Assembly: GCA_903995115.1 (NCBI GenBank)
Contig: LR877165.1
Location: 248,001-312,000 of the forward strand
Length of the DNA: 64,000 bases
Origin: Angomonas deanei
Taxonomy: Eukaryota; Euglenozoa; Kinetoplastea; Trypanosomatida; Trypanosomatidae
Direction: 5' to 3'
How positions within the stretch are numbered: position 1 is the stretch's first letter; each line of letters opens with the position of its first letter. The notes beneath the pieces were generated by a model that made no database searches, was not told the origin of the DNA, and saw only the letters and a list, made by a program, of their open reading frames with translations. The translations under genes and the position numbers were made by a program. This document shows positions 1-9,714 of the stretch, piece by piece.

Positions 1-1196
1 GATAACTAGACCGACGGCGGCGGGCAATGACTGGTTCTGCGGTGGGGGCAGGCTGCGCTAGTCGATTCGTATTATTATTATTATTATTATTAGGAGTGGT
101 TGTCGTGTTACCGGCAACCCAGCAGGAAGCTGGACGACTTTCATTATTATTATTGTTATTGTTTGGAAGTTGTGGAAGGGGTGCTAGCGTACGGTTAATG
201 GGCGCCAGTTGTACAAAACTAGGTGGCATCCCACCTGGAGGAGGAAAGTTGTAATTATTATTATTATTATTATTGTTTTGAAGGGCCTCTTCTTCAGTGT
301 CTTCGTAACTTCTCTCTCGACGAGGGGAGCGGTGGTGTGGGGTCTCCGTTACCTCAGTATTATTATTATTTTATTTTCCACGGTGGATTGTTTCTTTTTA
401 CGAATCGGTTTATTACTACTGACAAAATCGGTATTGAGTGTATCGACATTATTTTTGCTCTTTTTGGGACTTCGCTTCGCAATAATTAACTCTTCCAACG
501 TACTTTCATTATTTTCATTATTATTATTTTCATTATCGGCGGGGTCGTCATAGGTGCGGACCGCCAAGAAGGGAACCGGACTGGCGTTACCCGTCAGTAA
601 CACCGTATCCACTTCTTCCTTACTGGTCTGCTGCAAACTGCTATTTTGATGGATTGTGTGAAGATGACTACTCTCGGAGGGAATCGGAGCGAGCGCAGAG
701 CCTCTTCGAATAGTATTATTATTGTGATGTTGACGTGGGGTACCACTACTATTATGTTTTCCTTTCGGGGTGTGTGCCGTGTGAGGAGAGCCTGCTGACG
801 GTTGTCCACTAACATTCGCATAACTAGGACAACTCGTCATCTCCGACACCGTCAGACGAGGCGACTTCCACCCACCAGTAGTAGTAGTAGTGCCTCTGGT
901 GGAGGGAAGAGGGGAGGTACGCGATACATTATTTGATTATTATTATTATTATTATTGCGAGGGGTTCGTGTTTTGGTGCCGCGTGGGGTAAACTTAAGAA
1001 AGGTTTGGCTGGTGTGCACACTGATCGACGGACTTTCATTATTATTATTGTTATCGGTGGTGGACTTCTTCGAGCGCGTCTTCTTACGTGGGGTCGTACG
1101 GGAGAGACGAGCACTATTATTATTTTCAGTATTGTTACTATTATTATTGTTATTGGAATCTTGTCTAACGCCAAGGGTGGAATCACCGTTTGTATT

Positions 1197-1228
<32 letters not shown>

Positions 1229-1799
1229 GATGGTGGCGCTCTGACTGTGCGAGCGATTCTCCGCCACCCGTGCCGGCGGTGCCTCCTTCACCACTTTTGT
1301 CGTCGTCTTTCCTTTCGGTGATTTGCTAACGGAAGGTTTCTTGTTATTGGTTTTACCGGGAGAAGTGATCCGTGGCGAGTCGATGGTGGGAATTTTCTTC
1401 ATTTCTGTAAAGTGACTATTATCATTTTCATGATTCTCATTTGTTTCGGTTTCTTCCATGACGACTTGGTCGGCGGAGTTGTCGTGGTCCGCTAAGGCGA
1501 GGACTGGCACCGACACCGCAGACTGAATAGTGGTAGTATCCTCCTTTTCATCTTTTGCATTCTTTTGATTATTATTATTGTGATCATTGGAAAAGGAAAG
1601 ATTATCCTTCTGGGATTCCATAATGGTAGTATCCTCCGCCGCATCTGGTTCCTCCTGGTGAGATAAGTTATGCGGTTCCTGTTCATTGGAGGTCAGCCGA
1701 TAGTTATCGGTCTTGACGACCTCCAGTTTCTGTCGGGATGGTTTATTATTATTGGTGAGCGTGAAGCCCGAGGCTGGTAGGCTCGAGGCCACACGGGGC
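1..1799 (-). CDS. Asn-rich low-complexity C-terminal extension of the CLK-like kinase gene (partial, frame-broken)
   Basis: No known domain is visible. Ser/Thr/Pro-rich sequence with many poly-Asn runs encoded by AAT continues directly from the kinase at 1800-3209 to the window edge. The open frame changes several times: the first part covers about 1240-1792, a second about 950-1160, a third 349-900, and a fourth about 1-370, which is still open at base 1. In every case an Asn-rich frame turns into a poly-Ile frame at an AAT run, as expected when one or two bases shift the frame. There is no A/T-rich intergenic gap between these pieces or before the kinase, unlike every other gene boundary here, so I infer one gene with about four frame breaks. 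The segment beginning near 1792 starts with GTG, which argues against an independent gene. Alternatives are a decayed tail or separate hypothetical genes. Confidence 0.55.
1199..1228. repeat. (ATT)n microsatellite encoding poly-Asn
   Basis: Ten perfect ATT units read as AAT (Asn) on the minus strand, inside the kinase tail. Shorter runs of the same repeat lie around 78-92, 257-274, 940-957 and in many other genes of the window. Confidence 0.85.
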
Positions 1800-3209
1800 T
1801 CATCGTGAGAGCGCTGCGAGGACGGCCGGTGGGGCCACCTCCTTCAGCTTACTCATCAAATTGTTATTATACGAGTTGACGACATACTTGTTTTCCACTA
1901 CGGCATGAATATATTGCGAGGAGGAAAGGCTGGGGGCCTCGCTGGAGGGGTCTGTTTTCTGGTTGGTGGTTGGCAGCGGCGATAACGAGTCCGGTGTCCC
2001 GTGTTTGAGCGGTGGTGGCGGCGAGGACGTCATGGAGGGTAGCTGCAACTCACGATTCGTCGTATTACTGGTTTCTTCATTCTCTCCGGATAGAATATGC
2101 GTCGGTGGCTCCACCCGAATGGAAGGAACTTCCTTCCGTATGACCGCCGTCTTGCGGGATGGTTTGCCATCGGAAACATTGGTCGTTTTATGCTCGTCAT
2201 TTCTATTTTGAGTACGAATGGCATCGAAAATCGGATGCAATAGTGCCTTTGACGCCGTCACGCGTTTATTCGGGTCGTAAATGAACATGGACATTAATAA
2301 ACTCAGCAATTGTGGATCGTCCTTGAAATACTCTCGCAACGGTGTTTTTTCAATTTTGCTACTATTGAGTCGATCCGACTTGACCAAAAACTCGCCGCGG
2401 GAGTTAAAGTATTTACTCGAGTCCTTGGATCGTCGGGTAATGTACTCTGGAAGTTTGCCAATCCGCTTTTCCATTAATTGCAAATGCGTATTGTCGTCAC
2501 GGACTTCAAACAGTCGATGGCCGGCGGCCACCTCATACAGAATACAACCCACGGACCACATATCCGCGGCGTAGTGCCACTTGTTCCCCATCACCACCTC
2601 CGGTGCTCGATACGGCCGTGTGGAGATCAAATCCGAATCTAAGGAGTCCATCCGCCACTGCGAGGCACTTCCAAAGTCACAGACAATCCAGCGATTGCCA
2701 ATCGAGTTTTTGGGCGTATTTTCACTCGCTAGCAAAATGTTTTCTGGTTTTAGGTCGGTGTGGACGATGGAACAGTGAAAGTGAATGAACTGCATCGTTT
2801 CCAGAAAGTCGTAGGCGAATAAGATTAACTTATCACGGGTGACTAAACCATTTTGAAACCCTAATTCTCGTGAGCGTAACGACTCCCCATGCACCGGCAT
2901 CACAAACACAGGGTACTCCTTATACTCAAAATACTCAAACATTTTCGAAACCCGTAACGACTGATTCACATCCTTTTCCTGCAATATTTTCAACATTCGT
3001 TTTTCAAAATAAGCGTCATTTTTGTACTCTCGCTTCAACACTTTGACGGCGACGGGGCAATCTTTTTGTATCTCCACCGGATTCTGTAAATCGTAAGCGC
3101 GATAGACACGGGAGAAGTTACCGGAGCCGATTTCTTCCACTATTTTGTATCGATTTTTGATCACATCGCCAGGACGGACGTCTAGATATTCTCCTTTCGA
3201 CGTGGACAT
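1800..3209 (-). CDS. CMGC protein kinase, CLK/LAMMER-like
   Basis: Serine/threonine (possibly dual-specificity) kinase catalytic domain at residues about 20-330. Visible motifs are the glycine loop GSGNFSRV (28-35), VAVK with Lys56, the CLK-typical catalytic loop HTDLKPENILL (150-160, Asp152), DFG (179-181 region), STRPYRAPEV in the activation segment and DMWSVGC. The HTDLKPEN loop is characteristic of CLK/LAMMER kinases, which phosphorylate SR-type splicing factors. The diagnostic EHLAMMERI motif is degenerate here and reads THLQLMEKRIG (241-251). A Ser/Pro-rich segment follows residue 340, and the frame stops at 1800, but similar low-complexity sequence goes on in another frame towards base 1. 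The start ATG at 3209 is preceded by an A-rich leader. Family assignment is firm; substrate and localisation are not known. Confidence 0.85.
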   Translation of the reverse strand: MSTSKGEYLDVRPGDVIKNRYKIVEEIGSGNFSRVYRAYDLQNPVEIQKDCPVAVKVLKREYKNDAYFEKRMLKILQEKDVNQSLRVSKMFEYFEYKEYPVFVMPVHGESLRSRELGFQNGLVTRDKLILFAYDFLETMQFIHFHCSIVHTDLKPENILLASENTPKNSIGNRWIVCDFGSASQWRMDSLDSDLISTRPYRAPEVVMGNKWHYAADMWSVGCILYEVAAGHRLFEVRDDNTHLQLMEKRIGKLPEYITRRSKDSSKYFNSRGEFLVKSDRLNSSKIEKTPLREYFKDDPQLLSLLMSMFIYDPNKRVTASKALLHPIFDAIRTQNRNDEHKTTNVSDGKPSRKTAVIRKEVPSIRVEPPTHILSGENEETSNTTNRELQLPSMTSSPPPPLKHGTPDSLSPLPTTNQKTDPSSEAPSLSSSQYIHAVVENKYVVNSYNNNLMSKLKEVAPPAVLAALSR

Positions 3210-3976
3210 TGTTTTTTTTTCTTCTTACTATTGGGAGGAAGGAACTAGAATCAAAAACAAAAAAAAGTATGTAGGGATATACTATATACGAAAAAAAGAA
3301 AAGAAAAGCAATGCGTTGTTTTTGTTCTTTATATGTATCTCCCTCCTTTTTCTTCTTTATGTTCTACAAAGAAGAAAACAAAAAAAAGGTAACGCGAAAA
3401 AAAAAATGAGATCTAAAAAAAAAAAAATGTTTATTTCTACAAAAGAAAAAAAGAGGGGGAAAAAGAAGTTAAGAATGCAGTCCTTATACCACCAAAAGAA
3501 ACACCTCACAGAAACAAACATATTACAAAAAAAAAAAAAAAAATCTTAAATTTTTCCATTTTTGAAATATTTTTGAACTCATTTGTATAAAAAAAAAAAA
3601 GCTTTTGAAAGTCACTGCGTCTACATCACTCCAAAACGAAAAACAGAAAAAAGAAAAGCACACACAAAAACGTAAACAGAATTCGAAAATGGATGAAATA
3701 TATGTGTTTTTTTTTTTTACGTTAATCCCTTCGTCTGAAATCGTTTTATTGCGTAGATTCTTAATTCACTACTTTTTTTTTTCATTTTTCCCTTCCTCTG
3801 AGACAAAGATTTGTCTCGATCTTTATTGTAGTCACAGAAACCGAATCGAATAAAAAAACAAAAAAAAATTAAAAAAGAGGAAGAATTCGGAAATAAAAAT
3901 TTTAAAAAGAAAAGAAACGGTATATTCGCTAGAAATCGGTTTCAAGCTTCAATACGTTCAACGAGGTGAACGTTTC
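3210..3976. other. Intergenic region between PEPCK copy 1 and the kinase
   Basis: 767 bp, very A/T-rich, with many A and T homopolymers of 8-16 bases and pyrimidine-rich stretches on the minus strand that could serve polyadenylation and trans-splicing. It differs from the two PEPCK spacers almost immediately beyond the PEPCK stop codon. I see no gene or RNA. Confidence 0.7.
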
Positions 3977-5554
3977 TTATAGCTTGGAGGTTTCCACGTA
4001 CTTGGGGACGGCGGACTTGAGCTCGGGGCTGGCCTTGGCGGCGAAGCGGCTCTGGAAGCTCTTCTGGAACATGCCGACCAGCTCCTTGGTCGTCGAGTTG
4101 AACTCATCTACGTTCTTCCAAGCCTTGCGGGGGTCCAGAAGGTGGGAAGGCACGCGGGCGCAGTTCTTGGGGATCTGAAGACCCCAGCCGGGGTACGTCT
4201 GGTAGCTCTCGCGGTCGAGGCTGCCGTCGTGGATGGCATCAATGATGGCACGGGTCACCTTCAGGGGCATGCGCTTCGCACCGCGGTCGGCGCGGCCACC
4301 GGCGTAACCGGTGTTGAGCAGCCACACGCGGCTGTTGTGCTTGGTCATCTTCTCGGCAAGCTGGTTACCGTAGAAGGTGGCGTGGCGCACAAGGAAGGGA
4401 CCGCCGAAGCACGACGAGAACAGGGGCTTGGCGACAGGGGCGCTGCCAGCCTCCACACCGGGAACGTTCGCGGTGTAGCCCATGATGAACCAGAACATGG
4501 CCTGCTCGGGGGTCAGGCGGGCGACAGGGGGCATCACACCGAAGGCATCGTTCGTCAGGAAGATCACGTTCTTGGGGTGGCCGGCAACAGCCTTGGTGAG
4601 CGCGTTGGGGATGTGCTCCAGAGGGTACGCCACACGGGTGTTCTTGCAGATGGACTCATCGTTGAAGTCGATCTCGCCAGTCGCCTTGTCGAGGGCGCAG
4701 TTCTCCGCGACAGCGCCGAACTTCACGGCGTTGTAAATCTCCTCCTCCGTCTTGGGGTTCAGGCCAATGGCCTTGGCGTAGCAGCCACCCTCAATGTTGA
4801 ACACACCGGTGTCGGTCCACACGTGCTCATCATCACCGATGAGGTTACGGCGGGGGTCGGCAGAAAGGGTCGTCTTTCCGGTACCGCTAAGCCCAAAGAA
4901 CACCGTCACGTCACCCTTCTCACCAACGTTGGCGGAAGCGTGCATGCACAGGTGGTTCTGGCGGGGCATCAGCTCGAACATGACGGTCAGAATACCCTTC
5001 TTCATCTCACCGGCGTACTCGGAGCCGAGGATCACTTCCTCGCGGGTCTTGAAGTTGAGGGCGACGCAGGTCTTGGAGGTGACCCCGGGGATGGACGGAT
5101 CCGCCTTCGCCTCACCAGCGTTGTAGATGGTGTACTCGGGCTCACCGTAGTTGGCGAGCTCCTCGGCGGTGGGGCGGATGAGCATGTCGCGCATGAAGAG
5201 CGCGTGGTAGGGGCGGGTCGTGATCACACGGACCTTGAGGCGGTAGCGCTCGTCGTGACCGGCGAAGAGGTCCATCACGAAGAGGTGCTCGCGGGAGTCA
5301 AGGAAGTCGGTGGCGATCTTCTTCACCTTCTGGAAGGAGTCCTCGCTCAGCTTGATGTTCACGTTACCCCAGTCCACGTTGTCGTGAACGTCGGCAGTGT
5401 CCACCACACGCTTGTCGCGGGGAGAGCGGCCGGTCTTCTCGTAGGAGAGGACGCAGAGGGCACCGCGGGAGCTCAGCTTGGTGTCCTTCTCGAGCTTGAG
5501 AGCCCACTGAACGAGTTCAGCGGAGTTCAGGTTCTTGTGGATGATAGGTCCCAT
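3977..5554 (-). CDS. PEPCK: Glycosomal ATP-dependent phosphoenolpyruvate carboxykinase, copy 1
   Basis: Catalyses reversible interconversion of oxaloacetate and phosphoenolpyruvate with ATP/ADP; in kinetoplastids it works in the glycosomal succinic-fermentation branch. The 525-residue product has the usual length for kinetoplastid enzymes. Visible motifs are the P-loop GLSGTGKTTLSAD, the kinase-2 motif NLIGDDEHVW and the substrate-binding region RSPRDKR. The C-terminus ends in TSKL, a perfect type 1 peroxisomal targeting signal, so glycosomal import is expected. The reading frame is open upstream to 5719, but that extension is not shared by copy 3 and lies in spacer sequence, so I take MGPIIHKN at 5554 as the start, common to all three copies. 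It is the last copy of the array in transcription order and has its own, different 3' flank. It differs from copies 2 and 3 at a few silent sites. Confidence 0.97.
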   Translation of the reverse strand: MGPIIHKNLNSAELVQWALKLEKDTKLSSRGALCVLSYEKTGRSPRDKRVVDTADVHDNVDWGNVNIKLSEDSFQKVKKIATDFLDSREHLFVMDLFAGHDERYRLKVRVITTRPYHALFMRDMLIRPTAEELANYGEPEYTIYNAGEAKADPSIPGVTSKTCVALNFKTREEVILGSEYAGEMKKGILTVMFELMPRQNHLCMHASANVGEKGDVTVFFGLSGTGKTTLSADPRRNLIGDDEHVWTDTGVFNIEGGCYAKAIGLNPKTEEEIYNAVKFGAVAENCALDKATGEIDFNDESICKNTRVAYPLEHIPNALTKAVAGHPKNVIFLTNDAFGVMPPVARLTPEQAMFWFIMGYTANVPGVEAGSAPVAKPLFSSCFGGPFLVRHATFYGNQLAEKMTKHNSRVWLLNTGYAGGRADRGAKRMPLKVTRAIIDAIHDGSLDRESYQTYPGWGLQIPKNCARVPSHLLDPRKAWKNVDEFNSTTKELVGMFQKSFQSRFAAKASPELKSAVPKYVETSKL

Positions 5555-6056
5555 TGTAGGTAAAATAACTTTTGATAGCGAAAAAAAAACCTGCGCAAAG
5601 TGAAGTGAGAGGAAGAGGGAGAAATAAAGTAAGCAACAACAAAGCATACACATTAAAACACGTGAAACACTAAACAACAATACCGAAAACACAAACCCTG
5701 AAATTTGCGTGAATATCATTTAAAAGTTCAAAAAGACGCGTGTAATTTTTACTCTTAAAATATATTTTGTTACTTTTGTGGTTTAACAGCTGCCGCAATC
5801 AACATGAACGAGTCGTGTATCAGAAACATTCACGGTCATCTGTCCTGTCAGTCTCCGTCGCCGGAAACGCACTGTATGATGACACCGGACGCATTGGCCA
5901 ATAAACATTGAATAAAAAAAAAAGAGGAGGGGTATCAGTGGAAATTAAAAATTAAAAACATCAAAAGTGTATGCTCCAAAAACGGCATTTGCGATAGTGT
6001 TTATAACCAACGTGGCAGCTATAAACGAGAGAAGTGGGGGACAAATCTTACGTTTC
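5555..6056 (-). other. PEPCK intergenic spacer 1
   Basis: 502 bp between copies 2 and 1. Immediately upstream of the copy 1 start, on the coding strand, lies a T9 tract followed by AG-containing sequence, a plausible polypyrimidine tract and splice-leader acceptor. A moderately GC-rich island at about 5790-5905 stands out from the A/T-rich surroundings and is conserved in spacer 2. It may be a 3' UTR element; I could not identify an RNA gene in it. Confidence 0.7.
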
Positions 6057-7634
6057 TTATAGCTTGGAGGTTTCCACGTACTTGGGGACGGCGGACTTGA
6101 GCTCGGGGCTGGCCTTGGCGGCGAAGCGGCTCTGGAAGCTCTTCTGGAACATGCCGACCAGCTCCTTGGTCGTCGAGTTGAACTCATCTACGTTCTTCCA
6201 AGCCTTGCGGGGGTCCAGAAGGTGGGAAGGCACGCGGGCGCAGTTCTTGGGGATCTGAAGACCCCAGCCGGGGTACGTCTGGTAGCTCTCGCGGTCGAGG
6301 CTGCCGTCGTGGATGGCATCAATGATGGCACGGGTCACCTTCAGGGGCATGCGCTTCGCACCGCGGTCGGCGCGGCCACCGGCGTAACCGGTGTTGAGCA
6401 GCCACACGCGGCTGTTGTGCTTGGTCATCTTCTCGGCAAGCTGGTTACCGTAGAAGGTGGCGTGGCGCACAAGGAAGGGACCGCCGAAGCACGACGAGAA
6501 CAGGGGCTTGGCGACAGGGGCGCTGCCAGCCTCCACACCGGGAACGTTCGCGGTGTAGCCCATGATGAACCAGAACATGGCCTGCTCGGGGGTCAGGCGG
6601 GCGACAGGGGGCATCACACCGAAGGCATCGTTCGTCAGGAAGATCACGTTCTTGGGGTGGCCGGCAACAGCCTTGGTGAGCGCGTTGGGGATGTGCTCCA
6701 GAGGGTACGCCACACGGGTGTTCTTGCAGATGGACTCATCGTTGAAGTCGATCTCGCCAGTCGCCTTGTCGAGGGCGCAGTTCTCCGCGACAGCGCCGAA
6801 CTTCACGGCGTTGTAAATCTCCTCCTCCGTCTTGGGGTTCAGGCCAATGGCCTTGGCGTAGCAGCCACCCTCAATGTTGAACACACCAGTGTCGGTCCAC
6901 ACGTGCTCATCATCACCGATGAGGTTACGGCGGGGGTCGGCAGAAAGGGTCGTCTTTCCGGTACCGCTAAGCCCAAAGAACACCGTCACGTCACCCTTCT
7001 CACCAACGTTGGCGGAAGCGTGCATGCACAGGTGGTTCTGGCGGGGCATCAGCTCGAACATGACGGTCAGGATACCCTTCTTCATCTCACCGGCGTACTC
7101 GGAGCCGAGGATCACTTCCTCGCGGGTCTTGAAGTTGAGGGCGACGCAGGTCTTGGAGGTGACCCCGGGGATGGACGGGTCCGCCTTCGCCTCACCAGCG
7201 TTGTAGATGGTGTACTCGGGCTCACCGTAGTTGGCGAGCTCCTCGGCGGTGGGGCGGATGAGCATGTCGCGCATGAAGAGCGCGTGGTAGGGGCGGGTCG
7301 TGATCACACGGACCTTGAGGCGGTAGCGCTCGTCGTGACCGGCGAAGAGGTCCATCACGAAGAGGTGCTCGCGGGAGTCAAGGAAGTCGGTGGCGATCTT
7401 CTTCACCTTCTGGAAGGAGTCCTCGCTCAGCTTGATGTTCACGTTACCCCAGTCCACGTTGTCGTGAACGTCGGCAGTGTCCACCACACGCTTGTCGCGG
7501 GGAGAGCGGCCGGTCTTCTCGTAGGAGAGGACGCAGAGGGCACCGCGGGAGCTCAGCTTGGTGTCCTTCTCGAGCTTGAGAGCCCACTGAACGAGTTCAG
7601 CGGAGTTCAGGTTCTTGTGGATGATAGGTCCCAT
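6057..7634 (-). CDS. PEPCK: Glycosomal ATP-dependent phosphoenolpyruvate carboxykinase, copy 2
   Basis: Same 525-residue enzyme as copy 1, identical in protein as far as I can see, including the ATP-binding P-loop and the C-terminal SKL glycosomal signal. The open frame reaches 7679, but MGPIIHKN at 7634 is the start shared with the other copies. A few silent differences (for example near 6887 and 7071) are shared with copy 3 and not with copy 1. Both flanks are array spacers, so message from this copy should carry the same untranslated regions as the array unit. Confidence 0.97.
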   Translation of the reverse strand: MGPIIHKNLNSAELVQWALKLEKDTKLSSRGALCVLSYEKTGRSPRDKRVVDTADVHDNVDWGNVNIKLSEDSFQKVKKIATDFLDSREHLFVMDLFAGHDERYRLKVRVITTRPYHALFMRDMLIRPTAEELANYGEPEYTIYNAGEAKADPSIPGVTSKTCVALNFKTREEVILGSEYAGEMKKGILTVMFELMPRQNHLCMHASANVGEKGDVTVFFGLSGTGKTTLSADPRRNLIGDDEHVWTDTGVFNIEGGCYAKAIGLNPKTEEEIYNAVKFGAVAENCALDKATGEIDFNDESICKNTRVAYPLEHIPNALTKAVAGHPKNVIFLTNDAFGVMPPVARLTPEQAMFWFIMGYTANVPGVEAGSAPVAKPLFSSCFGGPFLVRHATFYGNQLAEKMTKHNSRVWLLNTGYAGGRADRGAKRMPLKVTRAIIDAIHDGSLDRESYQTYPGWGLQIPKNCARVPSHLLDPRKAWKNVDEFNSTTKELVGMFQKSFQSRFAAKASPELKSAVPKYVETSKL

Positions 7635-8136
7635 TGTAGGTAAAATAACTTTTGATAGCGAAAAAAAAAACCTGCGCAAAGTGAAGTGAGAGGAAGAGGG
7701 AGAAATGAAGTAAGCAACAACAAAGCATACACATTAAAACACGTGAAACACCAAACAACAATACCGAAAACACAAACCCTGAAATTTGCGTGAATATCAT
7801 TTAAAAGTTCAAAAAGACGCGTGTAATTTTTACTCTTAAAATATATTTTGTTACTTTTGTGGTTTAACAGCTGCCGCAATCAACATGAACGAGTCGTGTA
7901 TCAGAAACATTCACGGTCATCTGTCCTGTCAGTCTCCGTCGCCGGAAACGCACTGTATGATGACACCGGACGCATTGGCCAATAAACATTGAATAAAAAA
8001 AAAAAGGAGGGGTATCAGTGGAAATTAAAAATTAAAAACATCAAAAGTGTATGCTCCAAAAACGGCATTTGCGATAGTGTTTATAACCAACGTGGCAGCT
8101 ATAAACGAGAGAAGTGGGGGACAAATCTTACGTCTC
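7635..8136 (-). other. PEPCK intergenic spacer 2
   Basis: 502 bp, nearly identical to spacer 1, with a handful of substitutions and homopolymer-length differences (A10 instead of A9 next to the start of copy 2). It holds the same GC-rich island at about 7870-7985 and the same T-rich acceptor region. Confidence 0.7.
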
Positions 8137-9714
8137 TTATAGCTTGGAGGTTTCCACGTACTTGGGGACGGCGGACTTGAGCTCGGCGCTGGCCTTGGCG
8201 GCGAAGCGGCTCTGGAAGCTCTTCTGGAACATGCCGACCAGCTCCTTGGTCGTCGAGTTGAACTCATCTACGTTCTTCCAAGCCTTGCGGGGGTCCAGAA
8301 GGTGGGAAGGCACGCGGGCGCAGTTCTTGGGGATCTGAAGACCCCAGCCGGGGTACGTCTGGTAGCTCTCGCGGTCGAGGCTGCCGTCGTGGATGGCATC
8401 AATGATGGCACGGGTCACCTTCAGGGGCATGCGCTTCGCACCGCGGTCGGCGCGGCCACCGGCGTAACCGGTGTTGAGCAGCCACACGCGGCTGTTGTGC
8501 TTGGTCATCTTCTCGGCAAGCTGGTTACCGTAGAAGGTGGCGTGGCGCACAAGGAAGGGACCGCCGAAGCACGACGAGAACAGGGGCTTGGCGACAGGGG
8601 CGCTGCCAGCCTCCACACCGGGAACGTTCGCGGTGTAGCCCATGATGAACCAGAACATGGCCTGCTCGGGGGTCAGGCGGGCGACAGGGGGCATCACACC
8701 GAAGGCATCGTTCGTCAGGAAGATCACGTTCTTGGGGTGGCCGGCAACAGCCTTGGTGAGCGCGTTGGGGATGTGCTCCAGAGGGTACGCCACACGGGTG
8801 TTCTTGCAGATGGACTCATCGTTGAAGTCGATCTCGCCAGTCGCCTTGTCGAGGGCGCAGTTCTCCGCGACAGCGCCGAACTTCACGGCGTTGTAAATCT
8901 CCTCCTCCGTCTTGGGGTTCAGGCCAATGGCCTTGGCGTAGCAGCCACCCTCAATGTTGAACACACCAGTGTCGGTCCACACGTGCTCATCATCACCGAT
9001 GAGGTTACGGCGGGGGTCGGCAGAAAGGGTCGTCTTTCCGGTACCGCTAAGCCCAAAGAACACCGTCACGTCACCCTTCTCACCAACGTTGGCGGAAGCG
9101 TGCATGCACAGGTGGTTCTGGCGGGGCATCAGCTCGAACATGACGGTCAGGATACCCTTCTTCATCTCACCGGCGTACTCGGAGCCGAGGATCACTTCCT
9201 CGCGGGTCTTGAAGTTGAGGGCGACGCAGGTCTTGGAGGTGACCCCGGGGATGGACGGGTCCGCCTTCGCCTCACCAGCGTTGTAGATGGTGTACTCGGG
9301 CTCACCGTAGTTGGCGAGCTCCTCGGCGGTGGGGCGGATGAGCATGTCGCGCATGAAGAGCGCGTGGTAGGGGCGGGTCGTGATCACACGGACCTTGAGG
9401 CGGTAGCGCTCGTCGTGACCGGCGAAGAGGTCCATCACGAAGAGGTGCTCGCGGGAGTCAAGGAAGTCGGTGGCGATCTTCTTCACCTTCTGGAAGGAGT
9501 CCTCGCTCAGCTTGATGTTCACGTTACCCCAGTCCACGTTGTCGTGAACGTCGGCAGTGTCCACCACACGCTTGTCGCGGGGAGAGCGGCCGGTCTTCTC
9601 GTAGGAGAGGACGCAGAGGGCACCGCGGGAGCTCAGCTTGGTGTCCTTCTCGAGCTTGAGAGCCCACTGAACGAGTTCAGCGGAGTTCAGGTTCTTGTGG
9701 ATGATAGGTCCCAT
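8137..9714 (-). CDS. PEPCK: Glycosomal ATP-dependent phosphoenolpyruvate carboxykinase, copy 3
   Basis: First copy of the array in transcription order. It encodes 525 residues with the same catalytic motifs and the C-terminal SKL. The one amino-acid difference I see is near the C-terminus, KASAELKS here against KASPELKS in copies 1 and 2. Its 5' flank beyond about 39 bp is unique, whereas its 3' flank is the array spacer, so it may be trans-spliced differently from the other two while sharing their 3' UTR. The start at 9714 is the only reasonable ATG. Confidence 0.97.
   Translation of the reverse strand: MGPIIHKNLNSAELVQWALKLEKDTKLSSRGALCVLSYEKTGRSPRDKRVVDTADVHDNVDWGNVNIKLSEDSFQKVKKIATDFLDSREHLFVMDLFAGHDERYRLKVRVITTRPYHALFMRDMLIRPTAEELANYGEPEYTIYNAGEAKADPSIPGVTSKTCVALNFKTREEVILGSEYAGEMKKGILTVMFELMPRQNHLCMHASANVGEKGDVTVFFGLSGTGKTTLSADPRRNLIGDDEHVWTDTGVFNIEGGCYAKAIGLNPKTEEEIYNAVKFGAVAENCALDKATGEIDFNDESICKNTRVAYPLEHIPNALTKAVAGHPKNVIFLTNDAFGVMPPVARLTPEQAMFWFIMGYTANVPGVEAGSAPVAKPLFSSCFGGPFLVRHATFYGNQLAEKMTKHNSRVWLLNTGYAGGRADRGAKRMPLKVTRAIIDAIHDGSLDRESYQTYPGWGLQIPKNCARVPSHLLDPRKAWKNVDEFNSTTKELVGMFQKSFQSRFAAKASAELKSAVPKYVETSKL

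Noticed and set aside
3977-5719. N-terminally extended PEPCK starting at 5719 with a hydrophobic leader
   Set aside because: The extension is spacer sequence, is out of frame or stopped in the other copies, and would not suit a glycosomal enzyme with a C-terminal SKL signal.
5870-5910. Possible C/D-type snoRNA (ATGATGA box) in the PEPCK spacer
   Set aside because: A C-like box is present on the plus strand, but no D box follows at a sensible distance and the strand is opposite to transcription.
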